The translations under genes and the position numbers were made by a program. Below the pieces are notes generated by a model. That model had not been told where the DNA came from, made no database searches, and saw nothing but the letters and a program-made list of their open reading frames with translations. From positions 1,302,001 to 1,366,000 of the forward strand of contig CANUEZ040000191.1 in NCBI GenBank assembly GCA_948099385.1: a DNA stretch of 64,000 nucleotides, written 5' to 3'. Shown piece after piece: positions 52,775-64,000 of the stretch (its first letter is position 1; each line of letters opens with the position of its first letter). Source of the DNA: Fasciola hepatica (taxonomy: Eukaryota > Platyhelminthes > Trematoda > Plagiorchiida > Fasciolidae).

Positions 52775-55120
52775 CAAGGCATTCCCTTATGAACAATCCA
52801 CACAGATTGCTCATACAATGCAATAGAGCAGTAGCAGAGTAGATTTGTATAATATGATTCTCCATGCAGCCTGAACACTGAACTGACCATTGAAAATTAT
52901 GGAAGCACTGTACAGCTGTTTGATCCGCTGAGGGAATCATGAGCATTGCACATGGACAGAGCCCACTCGGAGACACGAACAAGGGTTGGGGTGAACGAAT
53001 GTCAGTCGAACACCCAAACCTCAAGGCTATCCCATATGGGTCTCAACGCTTTGTTCAACATATACACTACATGATATAGCACAATCCCCAAATTGGCTTC
53101 GGCTTTCGCTTTCGCTTTGAACGGTAACAACCAAATTCTCGCACACCGATCCAATCCTATGTTCCATCACTTCTCTATTTATGGGCCTAAGTAAAACCAA
53201 GGCATTCCCTTATGAACAATCCACACAGATTGCTCATACAATGCAATAGAGCAGTAGCAGAGTAGATTTGTATGATATGACTCTCCATGCAGCTTGACCA
53301 CTGAACTGACCGTTGAAAATTATGGAAGCACTGTACAGCTGTTTGATCCGCTACGGGAATCATGAGCATTGCACATGGACAGAGCCCACACAGGGACACG
53401 AACATAGGTTGGGGTGAACGAATGTCAGTCGAACACCCAAACCACAAGGCTATCCGATATGGGTCTCAACGCTTTGTTCAACATATACACTACATGATAT
53501 AGCACAATCCCCAAATTGGCTTCGGCTTTCGCTTTCCCTTTGAACGGTAACAACCAAATTCTCGCAAACCGATCCAATCCTATGTTCCATCACTTCTTTT
53601 TTTATGGGCCTAAGTAAAACCAAGGCATTCCCTTATGAACAATCCACACAGATTGCTCATACAATGCAATGGAGCAGTAGCAGAGTAGATTTGTATAATA
53701 TGATTCTCCATGCAGCTTGACCACTGAACTGACCATTGAAAATTATGGAAGCACTGTACAGCTGTTTGATCCGCTACGGGAATCATGAGCATTGCACATG
53801 AACAGAGCCCACTCGGAGACACGAACAAGGGTTGGGGTGAACGATTGTCAGTCGAACACCCAAACCACAAGGCTATCCGATATGGGTCTGAACGCTTTGT
53901 TCAACATATACACTACATGATATAGCACAATCCCCAAATTGGCTTCGGCTTTCGCTTTCGCTTTGAACGGTAACAACCAAATTCTCGCACACCGATACAA
54001 ACCTATGTTCCATCACTTCTCTATTTATGGGCCTAAGTAAAACCAAGGCATTCCCTTATGAACCATGAACACAGATTGCTCATACAATGCAATAGAGCAG
54101 TAGCAGAGTAGATTTGTATAATATGATTCTCCATGCAGCTTGATCACCGAAGTGATCATTGAAAATTATGCAAGCCCCGTACAGCTGTTTGATCCGCTAA
54201 GGGAATCATGAGCATTGCACATGGACTGAGCCCACACGGGGACACGAACAAGGGTTGGGGTGAACGAATGTCAGTCGAACATCCAAACCACAAGGCTATC
54301 CGATATGGATCTCAACGCTTTGTTCAACATATCTACTACATGATATAGCACAATCCCCAAATTGGATTCGGCTTTCGCTTTCGCTTTGAACGGTAACAAC
54401 CAAATTCTCGCACACCGATCGAATCCTATGTTCCATCACTTCTCTATTTATGGGCCTAAGTAAAACCAAGGCATTCGCCTTATGAACAATCCCCACACAG
54501 ATTGCTCATACAATGCAATAGAGAAGTAGCAGAGTAGATTTGTATAATATGATTCTGCATGCAGCTTGAACACTGAACTGACCATTGAAATTTATGGAAG
54601 CACTGTACAGCTGTTTGATCCGCTAAGGGAATCATGAGCATTGCACATGGACAGAGCCCACTCGGAGACACGAACAAGGGTAGGGGTGAACGAATGTCAG
54701 TCGAACACCCAAACCACAAGGCTATCCGATATGGGTCTCAACGCTTTGTTCAACATATACACTACATGATATAGCACAATCTCCAAATTGGCTTCGGCTT
54801 TCGCTTTCGCTTTGAACGGTAACAACCAAATTCTCGCACACCGATCCCATCCTATGTTCCATCACATCTCTATTTATGGGCCTAAGTAAAACCAAGGCAT
54901 TCTCTTATGAACAATCCACACAGATTGCTCATACAATGCAATAGAGCAGTAGCAGAGTAGATTTGTATAATATGATTCTCCATGCAGCTTGAACACTGAA
55001 CTGACCATTGAAAATTATGGAAGCACTGTACAGCTGTTTGATCCGCTAAGGGAATCATGAGCATTGCACATGGACTGAGCCCACACGGGGACACGAACAA
55101 GGGTTGGGGTGAACGAATGT
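52775..55120. repeat. Seven-unit higher-order repeat, copy 1 (offset 2,964 bp)
   Basis: Shared with 55739-58084: gcagcctgaacac (52868 and 55832), tgtatgatatgactctcc, ttctttttttatgggcc (53594 and 56558), cgatacaaacc, gaaccatgaacac, the hairpin variant (54141 and 57105), gcaagccccgtac, gactgagccc, atctactacatg, gcattcgccttatg and gagaagtagc. The offset is seven units plus 3 bp, from the 426-bp indel allele. Confidence 0.88.
54141..54158. other. Hairpin variant, second occurrence
   Basis: Same 18-base inverted repeat as at 2259-2276, with an added gcaagccccgtac change downstream that is absent from the left copy (gcaagcaccgtac). Confidence 0.85.
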
Positions 55121-55738
55121 CAGTCGAAAACCCAATCCTCAAGGCTATCCCATATGGGACTCAACGCTTTGTTCAACATATACACTACATGATATAGCAC
55201 AATCCCCAAATTGGCTTCGGCTTTCGCTTTCGCTTTGAACGGTAACAACCAAATTCTCGCACACCGATCCAATCCTATGTTCCATCAATTCTCTATTTAT
55301 GGGCCTAAGTAAAACCAAGGCATTCCCTTATGAACAATGCACACAGATTGCTCATACAATGCAATAGAGCAGTAGCAGAGTAGATTTGTATAATATGATT
55401 CTCCATGCAGCTTGAGCACTGAACTGACCATTGAAAATTATGGAAGCACTGTACAGCCGTTTGATCCGCTAAGGGAATCATGAGCATTGCACATGGACGG
55501 AGCCCATTCGTAGACACGAACAAGTGTTGGGGTGAACGAATGTCAGTCGAAAACCCAAACCACAAGGCTATCCCATATGGGTCTCAAAACTTTGTTCAAC
55601 ATATACACTACATGATATAGCACAATCCCCAAATTGGCTTCGGCTTTCGCTTTCGCTTTGAACGGTAACAACCAAATTCTCGCACAACGATCCAATCCTA
55701 TGTTCAATCATTTCTCTTTTTATGGGCCTTAGTAAAAC

Positions 55739-58084
55739 CAAGGCATTCCCTTATGAACAATCCACACAGATTGCTCATACAATGCAATAGAGCAGTAGCA
55801 GAGTAGATTTGTATAATATGATTCTCCATGCAGCCTGAACACTGAACTGACCATTGAAAATTATGGAAGCACTGTACAGCTGTTTGATCCGCTGAGGGAA
55901 TCATGAGCATTGCACATGGACAGAGCCCACTCGGAGACACGAACAAGGGTTGGGGTGAACGAATGTCAGTCGAACACCCAAACCTCAAGGCTATCCCATA
56001 TGGGTCTCAACGCTTTGTTCAACATATACACTACATGATATAGCACAATCCCCAAATTGGCTTCGGCTTTCGCTTTCGCTTTGAACGGTAACAACCAAAT
56101 TCTCGCACACCGATCCAATCCTATGTTCCATCACTTCTCTATTTATGGGCCTAAGTAAAACCAAGGCATTCCCTTATGAACAATCCACACAGATTGCTCA
56201 TACAATGCAATAGAGCAGTAGCAGAGTAGATTTGTATGATATGACTCTCCATGCAGCTTGACCACTGAACTGACCGTTGAAAATTATGGAAGCACTGTAC
56301 AGCTGTTTGATCCGCTACGGGAATCATGAGCATTGCACATGGACAGAGCCCACACAGGGACACGAACAAGGGTTGGGGTGAACGAATGTCAGTCGAACAC
56401 CCAAACCACAAGGCTATCCGATATGGGTCTCAACGCTTTGTTCAACATATACACTACATGATATAGCACAATCCCCAAATTGGCTTCGGCTTTCGCTTTC
56501 CCTTTGAACGGTAACAACCAAATTCTCGCAAACCGATCCAATCCTATGTTCCATCACTTCTTTTTTTATGGGCCTAAGTAAAACCAAGGCATTCCCTTAT
56601 GAACAATCCACACAGATTGCTCATACAATGCAATGGAGCAGTAGCAGAGTAGATTTGTATAATATGATTCTCCATGCAGCTTGACCACTGAACTGACCAT
56701 TGAAAATTATGGAAGCACTGTACAGCTGTTTGATCCGCTACGGGAATCATGAGCATTGCACATGAACAGAGCCCACTCGGAGACACGAACAAGGGTTGGG
56801 GTGAACGATTGTCAGTCGAACACCCAAACCACAAGGCTATCCGATATGGGTCTGAACGCTTTGTTCAACATATACACTACATGATATAGCACAATCCCCA
56901 AATTGGCTTCGGCTTTCGCTTTCGCTTTGAACGGTAACAACCAAATTCTCGCACACCGATACAAACCTATGTTCCATCACTTCTCTATTTATGGGCCTAA
57001 GTAAAACCAAGGCATTCCCTTATGAACCATGAACACAGATTGCTCATACAATGCAATAGAGCAGTAGCAGAGTAGATTTGTATAATATGATTCTCCATGC
57101 AGCTTGATCACCGAAGTGATCATTGAAAATTATGCAAGCCCCGTACAGCTGTTTGATCCGCTAAGGGAATCATGAGCATTGCACATGGACTGAGCCCACA
57201 CAGGGACACGAACAAGGGTTGGGGTGAACGAATGTCAGTCGAACATCCAAACCACAAGGCTATCCGATATGGATCTCAACGCTTTGTTCAACATATCTAC
57301 TACATGATATAGCACAATCCCCAAATTGGATTCGGCTTTCGCTTTCGCTTTGAACGGTAACAACCAAATTCTCGCACACCGATCCAATCCTATGTTCCAT
57401 CACTTCTCTATTTATGGGCCTAAGTAAAACCAAGGCATTCGCCTTATGAACAATCCCCACACAGATTGCTCATACAATGCAATGGAGAAGTAGCAGAGTA
57501 GATTTGTATAATATGATTCTCCATGCAGCTTGAACACTGAACTGACCATTGAAATTTATGGAAGCACTGTACAGCTGTTTGATCCGCTAAGGGAATCATG
57601 AGCATTGCACATGGACAGAGCCCACTCGGAGACACGAACAAGGGTAGGGGTGAACGAATGTCAGTCGAACACCCAAACCACAAGGCTATCCGATATGGGT
57701 CTCAACGCTTTGTTCAACATATACACTACATGATATAGCACAATCTCCAAATTGGCTTCGGCTTTCGCTTTCGCTTTGAACGGTAACAACCAAATTCTCG
57801 CACACCGATCCCATCCTATGTTCCATCACATCTCTATTTATGGGCCTAAGTAAAACCAAGGCATTCCCTTATGAACAATCCACACAGATTGCTCATACAA
57901 TGCAATAGAGCAGTAGCAGAGTAGATTTGTATAATATGATTCTCCATGCAGCTTGAACACGGAACTGACCATTGAAAATTATGGAAGCACTGTACAGCTG
58001 TTTGATCCGCTAAGGGAATCATGAGCATTGCACATGGACTGAGCCCACACGGGGACACGAACAAGGGTTGGGGTGAACGAATGT
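55739..58084. repeat. Seven-unit higher-order repeat, copy 2
   Basis: Copy of 52775-55120. Beyond this point, markers of copy 1 at 55120-55560 (acccaatcctcaagg, catcaattctctattt, acagccgtttg, gacggagcccattcg) reappear at 58507-58950. Their offset is about 3,388 bp, one unit larger. One extra unit (about 58085-58507) therefore entered copy 2. Confidence 0.85.
57105..57122. other. Hairpin variant, third occurrence
   Basis: Lies 2,964 bp after the second occurrence, as part of the seven-unit duplication, and shares its gcaagccccgtac change. Confidence 0.85.
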
Positions 58085-58507
58085 CAGTCGAACATCCAAA
58101 CCACAAGGCTATCCGATATGGATCTCAACGCTTTGTTCAACATATACAATACATGATATAGCACAATCCCCAAATTGGATTCGGCTTTCGCTTTCGCTTT
58201 GAACGGTAACAACCAAATTCTCGCACACCGATCCCATCCTATTTTCCATCACTTCTCTATTTATGGGCCTTAGTAAAACCAAGGCATTCCCTTATGAACA
58301 ATCCCCACACAGATTGCTCATACAATGCAATAGAGCAGTAGCAGAGTAGATTTGTATAATATGATTCTCCATGCAGCTTGAACACTGAACTGACCATTGA
58401 AAATGATGGAAGCACTGTACAGCTGTTTGATCCGCTACGGGAATCATGAGCATTGCACATGGACAGAGCCCACTCGGAGACACGAACTAGGGTAGGGGTG
58501 AACGAAT
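58085..58507. repeat. Extra unit in the second copy of the seven-unit block
   Basis: This unit has no counterpart at the matching place in copy 1. It begins with cgaacatccaaacc and atatggatctc and carries aatccccacac and aaaatgatgg. It marks the step where the copy spacing changes from 2,964 to about 3,388 bp, and is best explained by unequal exchange of one unit. Confidence 0.7.
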
Positions 58508-61019
58508 GTCAGTCGAAAACCCAATCCTCAAGGCTATCCCATATGGGACTCAACGCTTTGTTCAACATATACACTACATGATATAGCACAATCCCCAAAT
58601 TGGCTTCGGCTTTCGCTTTCGCTTTGAACGGTAACAACCAAATTCTCGCACACCGATCCAATCCTATGTTCCATCAATTCTCTATTTATGGGCCTAAGTA
58701 AAACCAAGGCATTCCCTCATGAACAATCCACACAGATTGCTCATACAATGCAATAGAGCAGTAGCAGAGTAGATTTGTATAATATGATTCTCCATGCAGC
58801 TTGACCACTGAACTGACCATTGAAAATTATGGAAGCACTGTACAGCCGTTTGATCCGCTAAGGGAATCATGAGCATTGCACATGGACGGAGCCCATTCGG
58901 AGACACGAACAAGTGTTGGGGTGAACGAATGTCAGTCGAACACCCAAACCTCAAGGCTATCCCATATGGGTCTCAACGCTTTGTTCAACATATACACTAC
59001 ATGATATAGCACAATCCCCAAATTGGCTTCGGCTTTCGCTTTCGCTTTGAACGGTAACAACCAAATTCTCGCACACCGATCCAATCCCATGTTCCAACAC
59101 TTCTCTTTTTATGGGCCTTAGTAAAACCAAGGCATTCCCTTATGAACAATCCACACAGATTGCTCATACAATGCAATAGAGCAGTAGCAGAGTAGATTTG
59201 TATAATATGATTCTCCATGCAGCTTGAACACTGAACTTACCTTTGAAATTTATGGAGGCACTCTACAGCTGTTTGATCCGCTAAAGGAATCATGAGCATT
59301 GCACATGGACAGAGCCCACTCGGAGACACGAACTAGGGTAGGGGTGAACGAATGTCAGTCGAAAACCCAAACCACAAGGCTATCCGATATGGGTCTCAAC
59401 GCTTTGTTCAACATATACACTACATGATATAGCACAATCCCCAAATTGGCTTCCGCTTTCGCTTTCGCTTTGAACGGTAACAACCAAATTCTCGCACACC
59501 GATCCAATCCTATGTTCCATCATTTCTCTATTTATGGGCCTAAGTAAAACCAAGGCATTCCCTTATGAACAATCCACACAGATTGCTCATACAATGCAAT
59601 AGAGCAGTAGCAGAGTAGATTTGTATAATATGATTCTCCATGCAGCTTGAACACTGAACTGACCATTGAAATTTATGGAAGCACTGTACAGCTGTTTGAT
59701 CCGCTAAGGGAATCATGAGCATTGCACATGGACAGAGCCCACTCGGAGACACGAACTAGGGTAGGGGTGAACGAATGTCAGTCGAAAACCCAAACCACAA
59801 GGCTATCCCATATGGGACTCAACGCTTTGTTCAACATATACACTACATGATATAGCACAATCCCCAAATGGGCTTCGGCTTTCGCTTTCGCTTTGAACGG
59901 TAACAACCAAATTCTCGCACACCGATCCAATCCTATGTTCCATCACTTCTCTATTTATGGGCCTAAGTAATACCAAGGCATTCCCTTATGAACAATCCAC
60001 ACAGATTGCTCATACAATGCAATAGAGCAGTAGCAGAGTAGATTTGTATAATATGATTCTCCATGCAGCTTGAACACTGAACTGACCATTGAAATTTATG
60101 GAAGCACTGTACAGCTGTTTGATCCGCTAAGGGAATCATGAGCATTGCACATGGACAGTGCCCACTCGGAGACACGAACAAGGGTTGGGGTGAACGAATG
60201 TCAGTCGAAAACCCAAACCACAAGGCTATCCCATATGGGTCTCAACGCTTTGTTCAACTTATACACTACATGATATAGCACAATCCCCAAATTGGCTTCG
60301 GCTTTCGCTTTCGCTTTGAACGGTAACAACCAAATTCTCGCACACCGATGCAATCCTATGTTTCATCACTTCTCTATTTATGGGCCTAAGTAAAACCAAG
60401 GCATTCCCTTATGAACAATCCACACAGATTGCTCATACAATGCAATAGAGCAGTAGCAGAGTAGATTTGTATAATATGATTCTCAATGCAGCTTGAACAC
60501 TGAACTGACCATTGAAAATTATGGAAGCACTGTACAGCTGTTTGATCCGCTAAGGGAATCATGAGCATTGCACATGGACAGAGCCCACTCAGAGACACGA
60601 TCTAGGGTAGGGGTGAACGAATGTCAGTCGAAAACCCAAAACACAAGGCTATCCCATATGGGACTCAACGCTTTGTTCAACATATACACTACATGATATA
60701 GCACAATCCCCAAATTGGCTTCGGCTTTCGCTTTCGCTTTGAACGGTAACAACCAAATTCTCGCACACCGATCCAATCCTATGTTCCATCATTTCTCTAT
60801 TTATGGGCCTAGGTAAAACCAAGGCATTCCCCTATGAACAATCCACACAGATTGCTCATACAATGCAATAGAGCAGTAGCAGAGTAGATTTGTATAATAT
60901 GATTCTCCATGCAGCTTGAACACTGAACTGACCATTGAAATTTATGGAAGCACTGTACAGCTGTTTGATCCGCTAAGGGAATCATGAGCATTGCACATGG
61001 ACAGAGCCCACTCGGAGAC

Positions 61020-61885
61020 ACGAACAAGGGTTGGGGTGAACGAATGTCAGTCGAAAACCCAAACCTCAAGGCTATCCCATATGGGACTCAACGCCTTGTT
61101 CAACATATACACTACATGATATAGCACAATCCCCAAATTGGCTTCGGCTTTCGCTTTCGCTTTGAACGGTAACAACCAAATTCTCGCACAACGATCCAAT
61201 CCTATGTTCCATCAATTCTCTTTTTATGGGCCTTAGTAAAACCAAGGCATTCCCTTATGAACAATCCACACAGATTGCTCATACAATGCAATAGAGCAGT
61301 AGCAGAGTAGATTTGTATAATATGATTCTCCATGCAGCTTGAACACTGAACTGACCATTGAAATTTATGGAAGCACTGTACAGCTGTTTGATCCGCTAAG
61401 GGAATCATGAGCATTGCACATGGACAGAGCCCACACGGGGACACGAACAAGGGTAGGGGTGAACGAATGTCAGTCGAAAACCCAAACCACAAGGCTATCC
61501 GATATGGGTCTCAACGCTTTGTTCAACATATACACTACATGATATAGCACAATCCCCAAATTGGCTTCGGATTCCGCTTTCGCTTTGAACGGTAACAACC
61601 AAATTCTCGCACACCGATCCAATCCCATGTTCCAACACTTCTCCATTTATGGGCCTTAGTAAAACCAAGGCATTCCCTTATGAACAATCCACACAGATTG
61701 CTCATACAATGCAATAGAGCAGTAGCAGAGTAGATTTGTATAATATGATTCTCCATGCAGCTTGAACACTGAAATTACCTTTGAAAATTATGGAGGCACT
61801 CTACAGCTGTTTGATCCGCTAAGGGAATCATGAGCATTGCACATGGACAGAGCCCACTCGGAGACACGAACAAGGGTTGGGGTGA
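61020..61885. repeat. Five-unit-spaced block near the right edge, copy 1 (offset 2,115 bp)
   Basis: Shared with 63135-64000: caacgccttgttc, cacaacgatcc, catcaattctctttttatg, ggattccgctttcg, cccatgttccaacac, tctccatttatgg and ctgaaattacctttg with tatggaggcac. The same period probably extends left: the markers ctcagagacacgatct at 60588 and 62703 are also 2,115 bp apart. One unit between them differs (cacacgggg at about 61433 against ctcagagac at about 63549). Confidence 0.8.
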
Positions 61886-63134
61886 ACGATTTTCACCCGA
61901 AAACCCAAACCACAAGGCTATCCCATATGGGTCTCAACGCTTTGTTCAACATATCTACTACATGATACAGCACAATCTCCAAATTGGCTTCCGCTTTCGC
62001 TTTCGCTTTGAACGGTAACAACCAAATTCTCGCACACCGATCCAATCCTATGTTCCATCACTTCTCTATTTATGGGCCTAAGTAAAACCAAGGCATTCCC
62101 TTATAAACAATCCACACAGATTGCTCATACAATGCAATAGAGCAGTAGCAGAGTAGATTTGTATAATATGATTCTCCATGCAGCTTGAACACTGAACTGA
62201 CCATTGAAATTTATGGAAGCACTGTACAGCTGTTTGATCCGCTAAGGGAATCATGAGCATTGCACTTGGACCGAGCCCACTCGGAGACACGAACAAGGGT
62301 TGGGGTGAACGAATGTCAGTCGAACACCCAAACCACAAGGCTATCCGATATGGGTCTCAACGCTTTGTTCAACTTATACACTACATGATATAGCACAATC
62401 CCCAAATTGGCTTCGGCTTTCGCTTTCGCTTTGAACGGTAACAACCAAATTCTCGCACACCGATCCAATCCTATGTTCCATCATTTCTCTATTTATGGGC
62501 CTAAGTAAAACCAAGGCATTCCCTTATGAACAATCCACACAGATTGCTCATACAATGCAATAGAGCAGTAGCAGAGTAGATTTGTATAATATGATTCTCC
62601 ATGCAGCTTGAACACTGAACTGACCATTGAAATTTATGGAAGCACTGTACAGCTGTTTGATCCGCTAAGGGAATCATGAGCATTGCACATGGACAGAGCC
62701 CACTCAGAGACACGATCTAGGGTAGGGGTGAACGAATGTCAGTCGAACACCCAAACCACAAGGCTATCCCATATGGGTCTCAACGCTTTGTTCAACATAT
62801 ACACTGCATGATATAGCACAATCCCCAAATTGGCTTCGGATTCCGCTTTCGCTTTGAACGGTAACAACCAAATTCTCGCACACCGATCCAATCCCATGTT
62901 CCATCACTTCTCCATTTATGGGCCTTAGTAAAACCAAGGCATTCCCTCATGAACAATCCACACAGATTGCTCATACAATGCAATAGAGCAGTAGCAGAGT
63001 AGATTTGTATAATATGATTCTCCATGCAGCTTGACCACTGAACTGACCATTGAAAATTATGGAGGCACTCTACAGCTGTTTGATCCGCTAAGGGAATCAT
63101 GAGCATTGCACATGGACAGAGCCCACTCGGAGAC

Positions 63135-64000
63135 ACGAACAAGGGTTGGGGTGAACGAATGTCAGTCGAAAACCCAAACCTCAAGGCTATCCCATATGGG
63201 TCTCAACGCCTTGTTCAACATATACACTACATGATATAGCACAATCCCCAAATTGGCTTCGGCTTTCGCTTTCGCTTTGAACGGTAACAACCAAATTCTC
63301 GCACAACGATCCAATCCTATGTTCCATCAATTCTCTTTTTATGGGCCTTAGTAAAACCAAGGCATTCCCTTATGAACAATCCACACAGATTGCTCATACA
63401 ATGCAATAGAGCAGTAGCAGAGTAGATTTGTATAATATGATTCTCCATGCAGCTTGAACACTGAACTGACCATTGAAATTTATGGAAGCACTGTACAGCT
63501 GTTTGATCCGCTAAGGGAATCATGAGCATTGCACATGGACAGAGCCCACTCAGAGACACGATCTAGGGTAGGGGTGAACGAATGTCAGTCGAAAACCCAA
63601 ACCACAAGGCTATCCGATATGGGTCTCAACGCTTTGTTCAACATATACACTACATGATATAGCACAATCCCCAAATTGGCTTCGGATTCCGCTTTCGCTT
63701 TGAACGGTAACAACCAAATTCTCGCACACCGATCCAATCCCATGTTCCAACACTTCTCCATTTATGGGCCTTAGTAAAACCAAGGCATTCCCTTATGAAC
63801 AATCCACACAGATTGCTCATACATTGCAATAGAGCAGTAGCAGAGTAGATTTGTATAATATGATTCTCCATGCAGCTTGAACACTGAAATTACCTTTGAA
63901 AATTATGGAGGCACTCTACAGCTGTTTGATCCGCTAAGGGAATCATGAGCATTGCACATGGACAGAGCCCACTCGGAGACACGAACAAGGGTTGGGGTGA
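63135..64000. repeat. Five-unit-spaced block near the right edge, copy 2
   Basis: Copy of 61020-61885, cut by the window end. The array clearly continues to the right. Confidence 0.8.

Larger units (their letters stand above)
1..64000. repeat. 423-bp tandem satellite array, about 151 units, all head to tail
   Basis: The same unit recurs every 423 bp across the whole window, for example at 459, 882, 1305 and 1728 (phase set at the cta of ggcctaagt). All units have the same orientation. I saw no inversion, no interposed transposon and no unique DNA. Most units differ from each other by scattered substitutions; length variants of 343, 417, 422, 425 and 426 bp also occur. The array continues beyond both ends, so its true size is unknown. 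Megabase-scale satellites of this type are known in eukaryotic heterochromatin; a centromeric role is possible but not shown. I do not recognise the family. Confidence 0.98.

Noticed and set aside
62792..63184. Longest minus-strand open frames (128-130 codons here and at 5417-5803) as real genes
   Set aside because: They arise only because ccttagt turns the usual TAG into AAG (and, here, a single change ctgcatg removes the next TAG). They are satellite sequence with no recognisable domain or start context.
1..64000. CRISPR array, because of regular repetition
   Set aside because: The period is 423 bp, the whole unit repeats, and there are no unique spacers between short direct repeats.
1..64000. 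rDNA or tandem gene cluster such as histone or 5S genes
   Set aside because: No rRNA, 5S or histone sequence is recognisable in the unit, and no long conserved frame exists.

Overview
The whole 64 kb window is one uninterrupted tandem satellite array. The unit is about 423 bp, repeats head to tail in one orientation, and occurs about 151 times. The array runs off both ends: the window opens and closes inside a unit. I found no protein-coding gene, tRNA, rRNA, transposon, CRISPR array or unique spacer. Satellite arrays of this size are typical of eukaryotic nuclear heterochromatin (centromeric, pericentromeric, subtelomeric or B-chromosomal). I do not recognise the repeat family and cannot name the species.

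Layout by region. (1) 1-2.6 kb: units carrying several rare variants that return near 52-54 kb. (2) 2.7-18.2 kb: units mostly with gaaatttatgg, many local 2-, 3- and 5-unit duplications, a clear 2,113-bp five-unit duplication (10.6-14.8 kb), and two copies of an 80-bp-shortened unit with a new 10-bp microrepeat (15.98 and 17.59 kb). (3) 18.2-50 kb: units mostly with gaaaattatgg, built from 3-, 5-, 11-, 13-, 16- and 21-unit segmental duplications. (4) 50-52.3 kb: mixed types. (5) 52.3-59.1 kb: units resembling the first 2.3 kb, themselves duplicated as a 7-unit block whose second copy carries one extra unit. (6) 59.1-64 kb: units like those of region 2, with a 2,115-bp five-unit period.

The structure is therefore nested: 6-bp and 10-bp microrepeats inside a 423-bp unit, units inside 0.85-8.9 kb higher-order duplications, and a possible macro-period of about 52 kb, because rare variants at the left edge return in the same order near 52-59 kb. 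Each unit also has short palindromes and a degenerate CENP-B-box-like 17-mer. Short open frames occur in almost every unit. I regard them as non-coding, because two minus-strand frames and plus-strand frames are open in different units, and 1- and 2-bp indels are tolerated and amplified.

Coordinates of duplicated blocks come from matching diagnostic variants by eye. Block edges are approximate to tens of bases unless stated otherwise.
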